From: Actinopolyspora erythraea
Lineage (GTDB): Bacteria > Actinomycetota > Actinomycetes > Mycobacteriales > Pseudonocardiaceae
Assembly: GCF_002263515.1 (NCBI RefSeq)
Contig: NZ_CP022752.1
Location: forward strand, 4,712,001 to 4,776,000
Length of the DNA: 64,000 nucleotides
Direction: 5' to 3'
Below are positions 42,031 through 52,316 of this stretch, piece by piece. Positions within the stretch are counted from its first letter, which is position 1. Every line of letters begins with the position of its first letter. The position numbers and the translations under genes are program-made. The notes beneath the pieces are model-generated. The model was not told the DNA's origin, did not search any database, and saw nothing but the letters and a program-made list of their open reading frames with translations.

Positions 42031-43022
42031 GAGGCGTCCTCTCCGGACTCCTCCCGAAGCCAGCGAGCCGCCCGCGCCGCCCAGTAGGTCAGCACGATGT
42101 CGGCCCCGGCCCGCCGTATCGAGGTCAGCGTCTCCAGCACCGTCCGCCGCCGGTCCAGCCAGCCGCGCTCGACGGCGGCCTCGATCATGGAGTACTCCCC
42201 GGAGACCTGGTAGGCCGCCACCGGGACCTCGGAGATCTCGGCGGTCCGCCTGACGAGGTCGGTGTAGGACATGGCGGGTTTGACCATCACCATGTCCGCT
42301 CCCTCCGCGAGGTCCTGCTCCACCTCCCGGACGGCCTCCCTGCCGTTGGCGGGATCCTGTTGGTAGGTCTTGCGGTCCCCGGACAGCTGGGAGTCGACGG
42401 CGTCGCGGAACGGCCCGTAGAACGCCGAGGCGTACTTGGCGGAGTAGGCCAGCAGCGAGGTGTCGTGGAAGCCCGCCGCGTCCAGCGTCTCCCGGATGGC
42501 GCCGATCTGGCCGTCCATCATCCCGCTGGGGCCGAGCACGTGCGCTCCCGCCTCGGCCTGGGCCAGCGCCATCTCGCCGTAGAGGCGCAGCGTGCGGTCG
42601 TTGTCCACCCCGCCGTGCTCGTCGAGCACGCCGCAGTGGCCGTGGTCGGTGAACTCGTCCAGGCAGGTGTCGGCCATGATCACGGTGTCGTCGCCGACCT
42701 CGGAGGCCACGTCGCGCAGCGCCACGTTGAGGATGCCGTCCGGGTCGGCAGCCGCCGAGCCGGAGGCGTCCCGCTCGCGCGGGACGCCGAACAGCATCAG
42801 CCCGCCGACGCCCGCCCGGACCGCGTCCACGGCGGCGGCGCGCAGCGAGTCCCTGGTGTGGTGCATGACGCCGGGCATGGAGGGGATCTCCACCGGCTCG
42901 TCCGCGCCCTCCCGGACGAACATCGGCAGCACCAGGTGGCGCGGCCGCACCTCGGTCTCGGAGACCAGTCGCCGCAGCGCGGCGTTGCGGCGCAGTCGGC
43001 GCGGGCGGACCGATGGATACAT
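42027..43022 (-). CDS. hemB: Delta-aminolevulinic acid dehydratase (porphobilinogen synthase)
   Basis: The 331-residue enzyme condenses two aminolevulinate molecules to porphobilinogen. It starts [18 protein letters not shown], which is typical. The metal-site region is [16 protein letters not shown] and the Schiff-base lysines are in [15 protein letters not shown] and [14 protein letters not shown]. The presence of Cys in the metal site suggests a zinc enzyme. It stands 316 bases after hemD, with a dispersed repeat in the gap, and leads the membrane-protein string by a four-base overlap. Confidence 0.96.
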   Translation of the reverse strand: MYPSVRPRRLRRNAALRRLVSETEVRPRHLVLPMFVREGADEPVEIPSMPGVMHHTRDSLRAAAVDAVRAGVGGLMLFGVPRERDASGSAAADPDGILNVALRDVASEVGDDTVIMADTCLDEFTDHGHCGVLDEHGGVDNDRTLRLYGEMALAQAEAGAHVLGPSGMMDGQIGAIRETLDAAGFHDTSLLAYSAKYASAFYGPFRDAVDSQLSGDRKTYQQDPANGREAVREVEQDLAEGADMVMVKPAMSYTDLVRRTAEISEVPVAAYQVSGEYSMIEAAVERGWLDRRRTVLETLTSIRRAGADIVLTYWAARAARWLREESGEDAS

Positions 43023-43084
43023 CTCTCGAACACCTCGCGGGAGCGGATGTGTCTGGTTTCAATTATCGAGGGTGGTTCCGTGGG

Positions 43085-43212
43085 GGAACCTCTCGCACGG
43101 CTCTCGCTGCGGGAGGCCCGACATCGGGTAGCGACCTACACAACGTCGGGCCGTCCTCGCGAGAGCCGTACGCGAGAACCCGCGGCGGTGCCGACTGCGA
43201 GGGTGATCGGAG
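43085..43212 (+). repeat. Dispersed nested-hairpin element, copy B
   Basis: It matches copy A (30764-30894) in the opposite direction. The nested inverted repeats are kept: GGCCCGAC (43115-43122) with GTCGGGCC (43145-43152), and CTCTCGC (43101-43107) with GCGAGAG (43159-43165). Between the arms TCGGGTAGCGACCTACAC is shared with copy A. The element fills the gap between hemD and hemB and may lie in the hemB leader transcript, so an RNA role is possible. Confidence 0.75.
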
Positions 43213-43338
43213 TGCTCCCCGGCAGCGCCGAAGAGCACCACTCGGTTCACGAGCCCGCCGAAAACCTCGCCGAGATTTTCGGCTACCGCCGGGGTTCCGC
43301 CAAGCAACCACCGCGCCAACCTGACAGGAAAGCTCCGG

Positions 43339-44871
43339 TCACGAACGGCGGGTGCGCTTGGCCTTCTTCGGCGGCGGCAACGCCCCCTCGGCACGCAGCT
43401 TCGCGGCGTGCTCGGCCAGCGAGTCGACCAGCGACGGGACCTGCGCCAGATCGGGCCGCACGTCCACGCGGAGGCCGAACTCCTTGGCCGTCTCGGCGGT
43501 CTTGGGGCCGATGCAGGCCACGAGCGTCCTGGCGTGCGGCTTGCCCGCGATGCCGACCAGGTTCCGGACGGTGGAGGAGGAGGTGAAGCACACCGCGTCG
43601 AAGCCACCGGTCTTGATCATCTCGCGGGTCTCGGCCGGCGGCGGCGCGGCGCGGACGGTGCGGTAGGCCGTGACGTCGTCGACCTCCCAGCCACGTTCGG
43701 TCAGCCCGGCCGACAACGTCTCGGTCGCGATGTCCGCACGCGGCAGCAGCACCCTGGCCACCGGGTCGAGCACCTCGTCGTGCGGCGGGAAGTCCTGCAG
43801 CAGCCCCTCGCTGGACTGGTCCCCGGAGGGCAGCAGCTCCGGGTTGATCCCGAAGGAGCGCACCTTCTCCGCAGTGGCCTCGCCGACGCAGGCGATCTTG
43901 ACGCCCGAGAAGGCGCGGGCGTCGAGGCCGAACTCGTGGAACTTCTCCCACACCGCGCGCACCGCGTTGGCGGAGGTGAACACGACCCACTGGTAGCGGC
44001 CGTCCACCAGCCCCTTGACGGCCCGCTCCATCTGGGCGGGGCTGCGCGGCGGTTCCACCGAGATGGTGGGCACCTCGTGGGCGACGGCACCGTGCGACCA
44101 CAACCGGTCGCTCATGGCCCCGGCCTGGTCCTTGGTGCGCGGCACGAGGACCTTCCAGCCGTACAGCGCCCTGGTCTCCCACCAGGACAGCGCGGCGCGG
44201 TTGCCCGCCGCCGTGCCGATGGTGACCACCAGCTGCCCCTGGAGCTCGCCCGCGTCGCCGGGCAACGAGGCCAGCGTGGTGTCGATGGTGCGTTCGGACA
44301 CCGTGGTGCCGGAGGCCGTCACGGCCACCGGGGTCTGCGGGCTCACGCCGTGCTCGGCCAGCGCCGAGGCCGCCTCCGCGAGGTGGCTGCCTGAGGCGTG
44401 CAGCACGATCGGGCCGTTGGTGGAAGCCAGCGCGGCCCAGTCCACCTCGCCGCGCACGTCCACCTCCGCGTGGGCGGAGCCGAGCGCCACGCCCGCGTAG
44501 GCGGGGACCGCCGTGCCCGAGGACACACCGGGAACCACCTCGAAGGAGACGTCGGTCTTGGCGATCTCCTGGACCTCGCGCACCACCGCGTCGGCGGTGA
44601 ACGGGTCACCGGCGACCAGCCGCACCACGGGGCGACCGGTCTGGGCCTCGCCTGCCAGGTTGCCCGCCACGTCGGCGGGATCACCGACGGCCGGACGCAC
44701 CTCGGCCGCGTCGTCGGCGAGTCCGGAAACCTCGGCGGGCACGTCCGGATCGGTCACGACGAGCGAAGCGTGTGTAAGCAACTGCCTGGCCCGGACGGTG
44801 AGCAGGCCCGAATCACCGGGACCGGAGCCCACGAAAGCCACTCGTCCGGGGGTATTGCGTGCTCGGGTCAT
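43339..44871 (-). CDS. hemD: Fused uroporphyrinogen-III methyltransferase/synthase
   Basis: The 510-residue protein has an N-terminal SUMT-like methyltransferase domain (RVAFVGSGPGDSGLLTVRA, VRLVAGDPFTADAVV) and a C-terminal HemD domain from about residue 235 (WKVLVPRTKDQAGAMSDRL, WVVFTSANAVRAVWE, DAVCFTSSSTVRNLV). HemD closes the tetrapyrrole ring to uroporphyrinogen III; the CobA-like domain would divert it to sirohaem or cobalamin. Similar fusions are standard in actinobacteria. ATG at 44871 with GGGGAG is preferred over the ATG that overlaps the hemC stop. The SUMT domain looks diverged: the GDP loop is intact, other parts less so. Confidence 0.92.
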   Translation of the reverse strand: MTRARNTPGRVAFVGSGPGDSGLLTVRARQLLTHASLVVTDPDVPAEVSGLADDAAEVRPAVGDPADVAGNLAGEAQTGRPVVRLVAGDPFTADAVVREVQEIAKTDVSFEVVPGVSSGTAVPAYAGVALGSAHAEVDVRGEVDWAALASTNGPIVLHASGSHLAEAASALAEHGVSPQTPVAVTASGTTVSERTIDTTLASLPGDAGELQGQLVVTIGTAAGNRAALSWWETRALYGWKVLVPRTKDQAGAMSDRLWSHGAVAHEVPTISVEPPRSPAQMERAVKGLVDGRYQWVVFTSANAVRAVWEKFHEFGLDARAFSGVKIACVGEATAEKVRSFGINPELLPSGDQSSEGLLQDFPPHDEVLDPVARVLLPRADIATETLSAGLTERGWEVDDVTAYRTVRAAPPPAETREMIKTGGFDAVCFTSSSTVRNLVGIAGKPHARTLVACIGPKTAETAKEFGLRVDVRPDLAQVPSLVDSLAEHAAKLRAEGALPPPKKAKRTRRS

Positions 44872-44885
44872 CAGGGCACTCCCCA

Positions 44886-45824
44886 TCAACTACTGCCGGG
44901 GCCGCTGAGCGAAGCGGCCCTGGCTTCGAGCAGCTGGGCGGCGATGTCCCTGCCCAACTGCTCAGCGGCGGTCGTCTCACCCGTGGCGGATGCGCGAACC
45001 AACTGGTTGTCGTCGGTCGCCACCACCCCGCGCATGGACAGTCGGTCAATCACACGGCCGTCCTCGTCGAGGTCCTCCACCACTCCGGCCAGTGCGCCGA
45101 CGGGCGCACTGCAGCCGGCTTCGAGCGCTGCCAGCATGGCGCGCTCGGCGGCCACCGCGACGCGGCTGGCCTCATCGTCCAACACGGACTGCAGCAAGTG
45201 CTCGGTGTCCACGTCGTCGACGCGGCATTCCACAGCCAGCGCGCCCTGAGCGGGTGCGGGCAGCATCTGCAGTGGATCGAGCGATTCAGTGATCACCTCA
45301 AGCCGGCCCACCCTGGCCAGGCCCGCGCGGGCCAGCACGACGGCGTCCAGCTCACCGTCGGCCACCTTGCGCATCCGGGTGTCCACATTGCCACGAATAC
45401 CGCGCGTCTCCAGCCCCAGTCCGAGGGCTTGCAGCTGGCTCGCGCGGCGCGGCGAACCGGTCCCCACAACGGAGCCCGGAGGCAGTTCCCCCAACGTCAG
45501 ATCGTCCCGTGCAACCAGCGCGTCCCTCGGGTCCTCCCTCGGGGGGACGGCGGCCAGCGCCAGCCGGGGATCGGGCGCGGTGGGCAGATCCTTGTAGGAG
45601 TGCACCGCCACATCGACCTCCCCCGCCGCGAGCGCCTCGCGGAGCGCGGAGGTGAAAACACCGACACCGATCTCGTTGATCGGTGCCTGCGACTGGTCGC
45701 CGGAAGTGGCGATCCGGACCAGTTCGGTCGTGTAACCGGCGCGTTCCAACTCCTCGGCGACCATGGAGCTCTGTGCCATCGCCAGAGCGCTGCCCCTGGT
45801 GCCGATCCGGAGCGTGTTGGTCAA
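44886..45824 (-). CDS. hemC: Porphobilinogen deaminase (hydroxymethylbilane synthase)
   Basis: The 312-residue enzyme joins four porphobilinogens. It begins [22 protein letters not shown], has [28 protein letters not shown] and binds the dipyrromethane cofactor through the Cys in [15 protein letters not shown]. The start appears to be TTG overlapping the hemA stop (TTGA), which is less common but fixed by the family start LRIGTRGS. It is third in rex-hemA-hemC-hemD. Confidence 0.95.
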   Translation of the reverse strand: MTNTLRIGTRGSALAMAQSSMVAEELERAGYTTELVRIATSGDQSQAPINEIGVGVFTSALREALAAGEVDVAVHSYKDLPTAPDPRLALAAVPPREDPRDALVARDDLTLGELPPGSVVGTGSPRRASQLQALGLGLETRGIRGNVDTRMRKVADGELDAVVLARAGLARVGRLEVITESLDPLQMLPAPAQGALAVECRVDDVDTEHLLQSVLDDEASRVAVAAERAMLAALEAGCSAPVGALAGVVEDLDEDGRVIDRLSMRGVVATDDNQLVRASATGETTAAEQLGRDIAAQLLEARAASLSGPGSS

Positions 45825-47245
45825 CGGTCCTCACCGTCCTGTTCGGAACGATCGCGCGAGACCACGGCGGCCTTCGGGGTCTGGGCCCGCGAGACCGAGG
45901 TGCTCCCGCCGGAGACGGCGCCCTCGGCGTCCTCGACGGCCTGCGGAGTACCGATGGCCGCGGCGGTCTGCGGATCGAGTTCGAATAGCTCACGAAGGGC
46001 GTCGGCGTAACCGGACCCGCCGGGGGCCGACGCCAGTTGCTTGACCCGAACGGTCGGAGCGTGCAGCAGCTTGTCCACCACCCGACGGACGCTGCGCGCC
46101 AGCTCCTCCCGGACGTCCGCGTCGAGCTCGGGCAGCCGGGAGTCCAGCCGCAGCAGCTCGGAGTCCACGACTTCCGCGGCGCGCTTGCGCAGCGCGGTCA
46201 CGGTGGGAGTCACCTCGGCGGAACGCTGCGCGGCCAGGTAGGAGCGGACCTCCTCGGCGATGATGTCGCCCGCGTCCCGCCTGGCTCCGCCACCGTGCTG
46301 GTCGGCCAGCCTGCGCTGCAACGACTCCAGGTCGACCACGGTGACGCCCGGCAGCTCGGCCACCTCCGGGTCGATGTCGCGCGGCAGCCCGAGGTCGCAG
46401 CACAGCAGGGGGGAGTCCGAGGACCTGTCCCGCAGGGCCCGCGACACGGTGTCCGCGTCGACCACGGAGCCCACGGCCCCGGTGCAGGTGACCACCAGAT
46501 CGGCCTCGCGGATGGCCCCGCTGAGCTCGGAGAGCGCGACCGTGCCGGCCGACAGCCCCTCCGCGCGCAGCGACTCGGCCAGCCGGTCACCGTTGGTCGG
46601 GGTGCGGTTGGCGATCACCACCTCGGCGACCCCGAGCCGCCTGAGCTGCGAAGCGGCCAACGCGCCCATCGAACCCGCACCGACCAGCAGGGCGGAACGA
46701 CCCGAAAGGCTCGTCAGCACCTCCTCCGCGTCGGACAGCGCCTCGGAGACCACCGAGGCACCGGCGGCGTCGATGTCGGTCTCGGAGTGCACCCGCTTGC
46801 CGACGCGCAGCGCCTGCTGCGCCAGCTCGTGCAGCGTCTTGCCGACGGTCTCCGCCTCGTCGGCGTCGCTGTAGGCCTGCCGCAGCTGCCCCAGGATCTG
46901 CGCCTCACCGACGACCATCGAGTCCAGGCCCGCCGCGACCGAGAACAGGTGCTCGACGACGGCTCCGGCGTAGTGCACGTACAGGTGTTCGGCCAGTTCG
47001 GTGAACTCGACACCGCCGTGCCTGGACAGCACCGACGTCACGTCGTCGAGGCCGCCGTGGAAGGTTTCGGTCACCGCGTAGACCTCGACGCGGTTGCACG
47101 TGGCCACCAGCATCGCCTCGCAGATGTGCTCGCTGCGAAGCAGCTCGTGCAGCAGCTTGCCGACGTCGTCCGCGCCGACGGCCATGCGTTCGAGCATCCG
47201 TACCGGGGAACTGTTGTGAGACAGACCGACGGTGAGCAGATTCAC
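45821..47245 (-). CDS. hemA: Glutamyl-tRNA reductase
   Basis: The 474-residue enzyme starts [18 protein letters not shown], has the catalytic Cys in [13 protein letters not shown] near residue 50, the [13 protein letters not shown] substrate loop near residue 112 and the NADPH-binding region [19 protein letters not shown]-terminal dimerisation part follows. It reduces glutamate on tRNA-Glu to glutamate-1-semialdehyde, the committed step of heme synthesis by the C5 path. The GTG start overlaps the rex stop by four bases, so the redox repressor and this enzyme are made together. The last 50 residues are a non-conserved tail. Confidence 0.96.
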   Translation of the reverse strand: MNLLTVGLSHNSSPVRMLERMAVGADDVGKLLHELLRSEHICEAMLVATCNRVEVYAVTETFHGGLDDVTSVLSRHGGVEFTELAEHLYVHYAGAVVEHLFSVAAGLDSMVVGEAQILGQLRQAYSDADEAETVGKTLHELAQQALRVGKRVHSETDIDAAGASVVSEALSDAEEVLTSLSGRSALLVGAGSMGALAASQLRRLGVAEVVIANRTPTNGDRLAESLRAEGLSAGTVALSELSGAIREADLVVTCTGAVGSVVDADTVSRALRDRSSDSPLLCCDLGLPRDIDPEVAELPGVTVVDLESLQRRLADQHGGGARRDAGDIIAEEVRSYLAAQRSAEVTPTVTALRKRAAEVVDSELLRLDSRLPELDADVREELARSVRRVVDKLLHAPTVRVKQLASAPGGSGYADALRELFELDPQTAAAIGTPQAVEDAEGAVSGGSTSVSRAQTPKAAVVSRDRSEQDGEDR

Positions 47246-48084
47246 GGCCGAACCACCATCCCGTCCACCGGGTTGTCCCCGGTATTCACATCACGATTTT
47301 CCGACTGCGGCGCTCCGGCTCCCGCGTCCCCGGAGTCGGGCGGCTCGGGTGCCTCCTGACTCCGCCGGGCCACGTGGAAGGAAAGGATCTGCATCTCCAC
47401 AGCGAGGTCGACCTTGCGCACCTCGACCTCCTCGGGGACCTGCAGAACCACGGGCGCGAAGTTCAGGATGCACCGCACCCCGGCCCGGACCAAGCGGTCG
47501 CAGACCTCCTGAGCTCCTTTGGCGGGCGTGGCTATGGCACCGATGGTCACGTCCCGTTCGGCGCACACCCTGGGGATGTCGTCGACGTGGTCGACCGGGA
47601 TGCCCCCGACGGGCACTCCCATCAGGTCGGGGTCGAGATCGAACAGCGCGGTGACGGGAAAGCCCCGGCTGGGGAACCCGCCGTAGTTGGCCAGCGCGTG
47701 ACCGAGGTTTCCGATACCGATCACCGCGACCCGGTTCTGCTGGGTCAGCCCCAGGGTGCGTTCGATCTGCCCGATGAGTACGGCCACCTCGTAGCCGACT
47801 CCCCTGGTGCCGTAGGAGCCTATGTAGGAAAGGTCCTTGCGGAGCTTCGCCGAGTTCACGCCCGCGGCGACGGCGAGCTCCTCGCTGGAAACGGTGTGCA
47901 CCTCGCGTTCGTGGAGACCGGAGAGCACACGCAGGTACACCGCGAGTCGTGCCACCGCCGCTTCCGGGATCGACCTGGCGCGGTCCTGCGGCTCGGGGAT
48001 GCTGATCCCGTCCGACGACTGCGGATCCGCCGCGGTCCCGGCGTGCGCGTCGCCGTCTCGCACGTCGTCTCCGTGCGCCGTCAC
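47242..48084 (-). CDS. rex: Redox-sensing transcriptional repressor Rex
   Basis: From the GTG at 48084 the 280-residue protein has an N-terminal winged helix ([45 protein letters not shown]). It also has an NAD(H)-binding fold with [19 protein letters not shown] and [10 protein letters not shown]. Rex senses the NADH/NAD+ ratio and represses respiratory genes when NAD+ is high. A good Rex operator lies 216-233 bases upstream, indicating autoregulation. The gene is coupled to hemA; rex-hemACD is a known arrangement in Streptomyces. N- and C-terminal tails are poorly conserved. Confidence 0.95.
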   Translation of the reverse strand: MTAHGDDVRDGDAHAGTAADPQSSDGISIPEPQDRARSIPEAAVARLAVYLRVLSGLHEREVHTVSSEELAVAAGVNSAKLRKDLSYIGSYGTRGVGYEVAVLIGQIERTLGLTQQNRVAVIGIGNLGHALANYGGFPSRGFPVTALFDLDPDLMGVPVGGIPVDHVDDIPRVCAERDVTIGAIATPAKGAQEVCDRLVRAGVRCILNFAPVVLQVPEEVEVRKVDLAVEMQILSFHVARRSQEAPEPPDSGDAGAGAPQSENRDVNTGDNPVDGMVVRP

Positions 48085-48745
48085 GCTGGCTCTCCCTCGA
48101 CCTGCCTGCTGTTGCGTTCGTCGGTGGCCGGGGGAAGCGCGAACCGGCTGCCGCCCCGTTCGGCAACGTGACGGCCGGTTGGCCACAACACCGACCACGA
48201 AGAGGTGACATCCGGGGGCGCGTGCCAACGCCACCAGTAATCGCGTGCGGAAATTCCGCGGAACGAGTCCGGCAACACGACACCGCCCACCGTAGCTATT
48301 TGTGAACACGTGCACAAAGTTCGCGGGCCCCGTAGTAACGAGCCCCACACCCACCCGAGTGCCCGCCCGGAGACCGGTCCGGCCACGTCGGGCCGGTCCA
48401 CCGGACCGACGGTCCGGCCCCGGGGAATCCCGGACGGCCCACGAGTGGACACCTGTCCCGGAACCGGATTCCCGGATCGGACGAACTCGCCCCGGCCGAA
48501 CCCCCTCACCGAGTCGAGTGGTCCGCCGAACGGCCGAACCCGCGCGGACGAACGACCGCCACGTTCGGCGACGGACCGGGCTCCGACTCGGCGGACGACT
48601 CGAAGCCACCGGACCGAGCTGCGGAACAGGTACTGGAACATCCTCCCCGACTGCCCCCCGAGGTGCCAAAACGAGTGGTCTGCGGGCCGCGGCGAACACG
48701 AAACGGACACGCGGAAACCACTCCGGGGGCCTCACGGGATCCCGC
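48085..48745. other. Long region upstream of rex
   Basis: The 661-base gap contains the Rex operator at 48300-48317 and the rex-hem promoter. From about 48330 to 48745 I see no gene; frames there are Arg/Pro-rich and lack family features. The downstream 215 bases between operator and rex start would form a long leader transcript if the promoter overlaps the operator. Confidence 0.5.
48300..48317. promoter_or_regulatory. Rex operator (ROP site)
   Basis: TTGTGAACACGTGCACAA matches the inverted repeat TTGTGAA-N4-TTCACAA known for actinobacterial Rex with one changed base. It lies upstream of rex and is AT-rich compared with its surroundings. Binding of Rex here would couple heme synthesis to the NADH/NAD+ state. 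It lies between rex and the divergent or upstream genes, but the glutaredoxin gene reads in the same direction as rex. Confidence 0.85.
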
Positions 48746-48997
48746 TCAACGGGTCAGTGCGGCCCGCAGCCGCCGCGGCTCCACCTTCCAGAACCCGTGT
48801 TCGACACCGTCGACGAGGATCACCGGAACGCGGTCGCCGTACTCCGCCCGAAGCTCGGGATCGGAGTCGACGTCGGAAACGCTCCAGGCGACACCCAGTT
48901 CGGAGCACACCTCGTCGATGTCGGCGGCAGCGGTGTCACAGGCCGGACAGTCCTGCCGAACGAGCAACGTCACCTCGTGACCGGCGTTCCCGGGCAC
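48746..48997 (-). CDS. Glutaredoxin-like protein
   Basis: The 83-residue protein has the redox pair in LVRQDCPACDTAAADI near residue 17, the cis-Pro loop DRVPVILVDGVEHGFWKV near residue 58 and a single thioredoxin-like fold. It is the short glutaredoxin-family type that neighbours rex and hemA in actinobacteria. A thiol-based redox or delivery role is likely. It starts with GTG. Its stop lies well upstream of the Rex operator, so it is probably a separate unit. Confidence 0.85.
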   Translation of the reverse strand: MPGNAGHEVTLLVRQDCPACDTAAADIDEVCSELGVAWSVSDVDSDPELRAEYGDRVPVILVDGVEHGFWKVEPRRLRAALTR

Positions 48998-49292
48998 CCC
49001 GCACCACCTCGTCTCAACGCTTCACGCGGACGCTCGCCCGCCACGGGCGATTGTCCCCCCGACCTGCCCGCGACCGTCCCCGGCCATCCCGAACGGGGCG
49101 GTCGCCGGTGGGGAAAATCACCGGAATCCGGGCCGGGAAGCCGAGGACAGCGGGGGTCGCCGGGAAATCGGCACCAATTCGAACCCCGAACACACTACCT
49201 ACCCGGCAGTAACAAGACGTATGCTGCCGATCCTGACAACCGATTCCCGACGAGGCTCGCACGATCACACCGAAGACTCCAGGGACCAGAGA

Positions 49293-50036
49293 ATGCTTCA
49301 GGCCACGGTGCAACACCAGCGGACGCTGCGACGCCCACCCGCCCGTCAGCAGGCTCCCCAACAGCCACCCGCCCCGCTACGGGAGGAGGCAGTGGTGCCC
49401 CGGGAACCCACCCCGACGGACGAACCGAGGGAACCCACCGACACTCCCTCCCACACCCCCGCGCCCGCCGAACCAGCGGAACCGGACGGCTGGAACCACG
49501 TACGCGCCGCCCAGCACGGCGACAACCAGGCCTTCGGCAGGCTCTACGACCAGTACGCGCACCTGGTCTACCGCTACGTGCTGCTGCGGGTCAGCGACCA
49601 CTGCCTGGCCGAGGACATCACCAGCGAGACCTTCGCGCGCGCGTTACGACGCATCGCCTCGGTGAGCTACCAGGGAAGGGACGTGGCCGCCTGGTTCATC
49701 ACCATCGCCAAGAACCTCCTGCTCGACCACATCAAGTCCAGCCGCAACAAGCTGGAGGTCCCGCTGGCCGATCCCGGCGAGGCCAACGGCGGCACCGCGC
49801 AGCACCCCCCGGGGCCGGAACAGCACGTGCTGGCCGAGGCGGCACACCACGAACTGATGGACTGCGTCCGCAGGCTCAACCCGGACCAGCGCGAGTGCAT
49901 CCGGCTGCGCTTCCTGCTCGGCCTGTCGGTAACCGAGACCGCGACGCTGATGAACCGCAACGAGGGAGCGGTCAAGGCGCTGCAGCACCGGGCGATCCGC
50001 AGACTCGCCCAGCTGCTGCCCGACGACCCGCGCTGA
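49293..50036 (+). CDS. bldN: BldN-like ECF sigma factor
   Basis: The 247-residue protein has a disordered, Pro-rich N-terminal part of about 70 residues. A sigma-70 region 2 follows (WNHVRAAQHGDNQAFGRLYDQYAHLVYRYV, DHCLAEDITSETFARALRRI) and then region 4 (LMDCVRRLNPDQRECIRLRFLLGLSVTETATLMNRNEGAVKALQHRAIRRL). The extra N-terminal part recalls the pro-sequence of BldN in Streptomyces, needed for sporulation. The neighbours (rex, hem, glutaredoxin, HAD phosphatase) also match the bldN region as I remember it. ATG at 49293 is chosen; ATG at 49221 is possible. No anti-sigma gene is next to it. Confidence 0.75.
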   Translation: MLQATVQHQRTLRRPPARQQAPQQPPAPLREEAVVPREPTPTDEPREPTDTPSHTPAPAEPAEPDGWNHVRAAQHGDNQAFGRLYDQYAHLVYRYVLLRVSDHCLAEDITSETFARALRRIASVSYQGRDVAAWFITIAKNLLLDHIKSSRNKLEVPLADPGEANGGTAQHPPGPEQHVLAEAAHHELMDCVRRLNPDQRECIRLRFLLGLSVTETATLMNRNEGAVKALQHRAIRRLAQLLPDDPR

Positions 50037-50332
50037 CCAGGGCCCGGGCGACAGTGGGCCCCGCGAACACACCTCGCCCGAACGGGCGACACCCCGCCAC
50101 CAGCACCCCCTCCCCGATGCCCCAGGGGACCGCCACACACCGGAAACACCAGGACACGAGTTCGAAGTCACTCACACCGGTGGAATAACGCCGTCCCCGA
50201 CTGGGTCAACACCGAAAACGGACAATACCTCTAAGCTAGGAACGCTGGCGGTAGGCGCGACGGCGGAAAGCCCCCACCGCCCGCAGGCCAGCAGCGAACG
50301 GACGACTCCGGAGGAGACCGGGAGGCGCGGCG

Positions 50333-51286
50333 GTGCCGACACGGCCAGGCTCAGCCGAGGAAACCAGCGACGGGGACCAGCACGACAACGTGTCCGAACC
50401 ACGGGAGTCGACGCTGGAGGACGCCCCGGACAGCGCCGAGGTCGCGGGACGCGCCTCGGCGGAGGCGGCTGTCACCGCCCCCTCGGATGACGGGAACACG
50501 GCGGCGTCGCGAGACCTCACCGCGGCCGCGTTCTTCGACGTGGACAACACGATGATGATGGGGGCGTCGCTGTTCCACTTCGCCAGGGGCCTGGCGGCCC
50601 GGAAGTTCGTCCGGGCGGCGGACCTGGCCGGGTTCGCCTGGCAGCAGATCAAGTTCCGCATCGGCGGCGCGGAGAACTCCACGGATCTGCAGTCCAGCCG
50701 GGAGCAGGCGCTCTCGTTCGTCGCGGGACGCGACGTCTCCGACCTCGTGGGGCTGAGCGAGGAGATCTACGACGAGCTCATGGCCGACCGGATCTGGGCG
50801 GGCACCCGAGCACTGGCGCAGATGCACCTCGACGCCGGGCAACGGGTGTGGCTGGTGACCGCGACCCCGGTGGAACTGGCGCAGATCATGGCGCGCAGGC
50901 TCGGACTGACCGGTGCGCTGGGCACGGTCGCCGAACACTCGCAGGGCGTCTACACCGGCAAGCTCGTCGGGGAGATGCTGCACGGCCGCGCGAAAGCACA
51001 AGCGGTACGCGCGCTCGCCGCCAGCGAAGGGCTGGACCTGCGACGCTGCACCGCCTACTCGGACTCCGCCAACGACGTGCCGATGCTCTCGGTGGTGGGA
51101 ACCGCCGTGGCCGTCAACCCGGACCAGCGGCTGCGGGAGACAGCACGCGCACGCGGCTGGGAGATCCGCGACTTCAGAACCGGCCGCAAGGCCGCGCGCA
51201 TCGGCGCGCACTCCGTGCTGGGGGCGAGCGCGTTGGCCGCCGGAGTGGCCGCCGGGGTGGCCTACCGCCGCAAGGACCGCTCCTGA
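50333..51286 (+). CDS. HAD-IB family phosphatase
   Basis: The 317-residue protein starts with a non-conserved acidic region of about 60 residues. HAD motif I follows ([10 protein letters not shown]), then motif II (WLVTATP), a conserved Lys in HGRAKAQAV and motif III ([12 protein letters not shown]). The cap has helices typical of the IB subfamily (phosphoserine phosphatase/lysophosphatidate-like). A hydrophobic segment near the C-terminus ([20 protein letters not shown]) may anchor it to the membrane. GTG with GGGAGG upstream is the start. The substrate is not known; a role in lipid phosphate removal is suggested for related proteins. Confidence 0.88.
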   Translation: MPTRPGSAEETSDGDQHDNVSEPRESTLEDAPDSAEVAGRASAEAAVTAPSDDGNTAASRDLTAAAFFDVDNTMMMGASLFHFARGLAARKFVRAADLAGFAWQQIKFRIGGAENSTDLQSSREQALSFVAGRDVSDLVGLSEEIYDELMADRIWAGTRALAQMHLDAGQRVWLVTATPVELAQIMARRLGLTGALGTVAEHSQGVYTGKLVGEMLHGRAKAQAVRALAASEGLDLRRCTAYSDSANDVPMLSVVGTAVAVNPDQRLRETARARGWEIRDFRTGRKAARIGAHSVLGASALAAGVAAGVAYRRKDRS

Positions 51287-51344
51287 CGGCTCGCCCCCGA
51301 ACTACCCCGTCGCGCTCCTTCCCGGTCCCGAACCGCCGAACCCC

Positions 51345-51821
51345 TCAAACGTGGGACCGAGCCACCCGGGCACCGAGCAGACAGCCCAACCCCAGGCCGA
51401 GGAGCGCGCTGCCGAACACCACCCCGAGCGGCACGCGGACCCGGCCGCCCGGCCCGGTCACTCCGACCGATGATTCCCCCCGCGCCGGAACGAGCTCAGC
51501 TTCGGCCACCGCGTCCCCGTCGACCCCCTCCGGCCGCTCGCTCGGCTGGTTCGCCCGCCGCGCGCGTTCCCGGTGGGCGGCCTCCCACAGCGCCAGCACG
51601 CGCTCCTGGTCGGCTTCGACGACCCGGCAGAAGGACAGTACCGCCTGGTACGGCGGCAGCGTCCTGCCGCTGAGGTAGCGCCCCCACGAGGACTTGCTGT
51701 AGTTCGTCCGCTCACCCAACGCCGTCAGCGTCAGCCCGCTGCGGGCCCGCAGTCTTCGCAACTGGGTCACGAGCTCGTCGATTCCCCCGGTCTCGGAGTT
51801 CCGATCTTCCTGTCGTGCCAT
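51345..51821 (-). CDS. XRE-family protein with C-terminal membrane anchor
   Basis: The 158-residue protein has a helix-turn-helix (LVTQLRRLRARSGLTLTALGERTNYSKSSWGRYLSGRTLPPY) and a short helical part (AVLSFCRVVEADQERVLALWEAAHRERARRA). A final membrane segment follows (PLGVVFGSALLGLGLGCLLGAR). Tail-anchored helix-turn-helix proteins are known in actinomycetes. ATG at 51821 with GAGAGGA is chosen. It is convergent with the HAD gene and divergent from the peptidoglycan-binding gene. Confidence 0.8.
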   Translation of the reverse strand: MARQEDRNSETGGIDELVTQLRRLRARSGLTLTALGERTNYSKSSWGRYLSGRTLPPYQAVLSFCRVVEADQERVLALWEAAHRERARRANQPSERPEGVDGDAVAEAELVPARGESSVGVTGPGGRVRVPLGVVFGSALLGLGLGCLLGARVARSHV

Positions 51822-52316
51822 GTCCCGGTCCTCTCGTGGCTGTGGCGCGTCCCCCTGAGTCGACGCGGTGCGGCGGAACCGTTCGACGGTTACCGCGGTC
51901 GCGATCGACTCTAAACGGCGTGTCCCCCCGGGACAGTGGTGTTCCTCGACGCGTGTCCGGGAATTCCCGGTTCCCACACCGCTCCGGGGGACGGGCGGCG
52001 CACTGATTGATCCATAGTGGACAACTCCGGAAGTGGTAATACGGTCCCACCACCGGCTTCACCACCACCCCTCGCGCCCGGAACCCGCGGTCCGGGAATT
52101 CCCGTCAGCTCCCACCAGCCCTGGCCACGAGGGCGAATCACCGAGATGATCCGCTCCGACAGGTTCGCCGGCCGTGGCCGTGTTCCGACACGTGTCCTCG
52201 CTGGGGGCGGGCGTAAGCGACGCCCGGGTCGCGGACCGATCCACCGCCGTGCGCCTCCGGCGCCCGGCGTTCCCCGCGAACACGACCGGCGACTCGACTT
52301 CCTCGGGAAGGAATCC

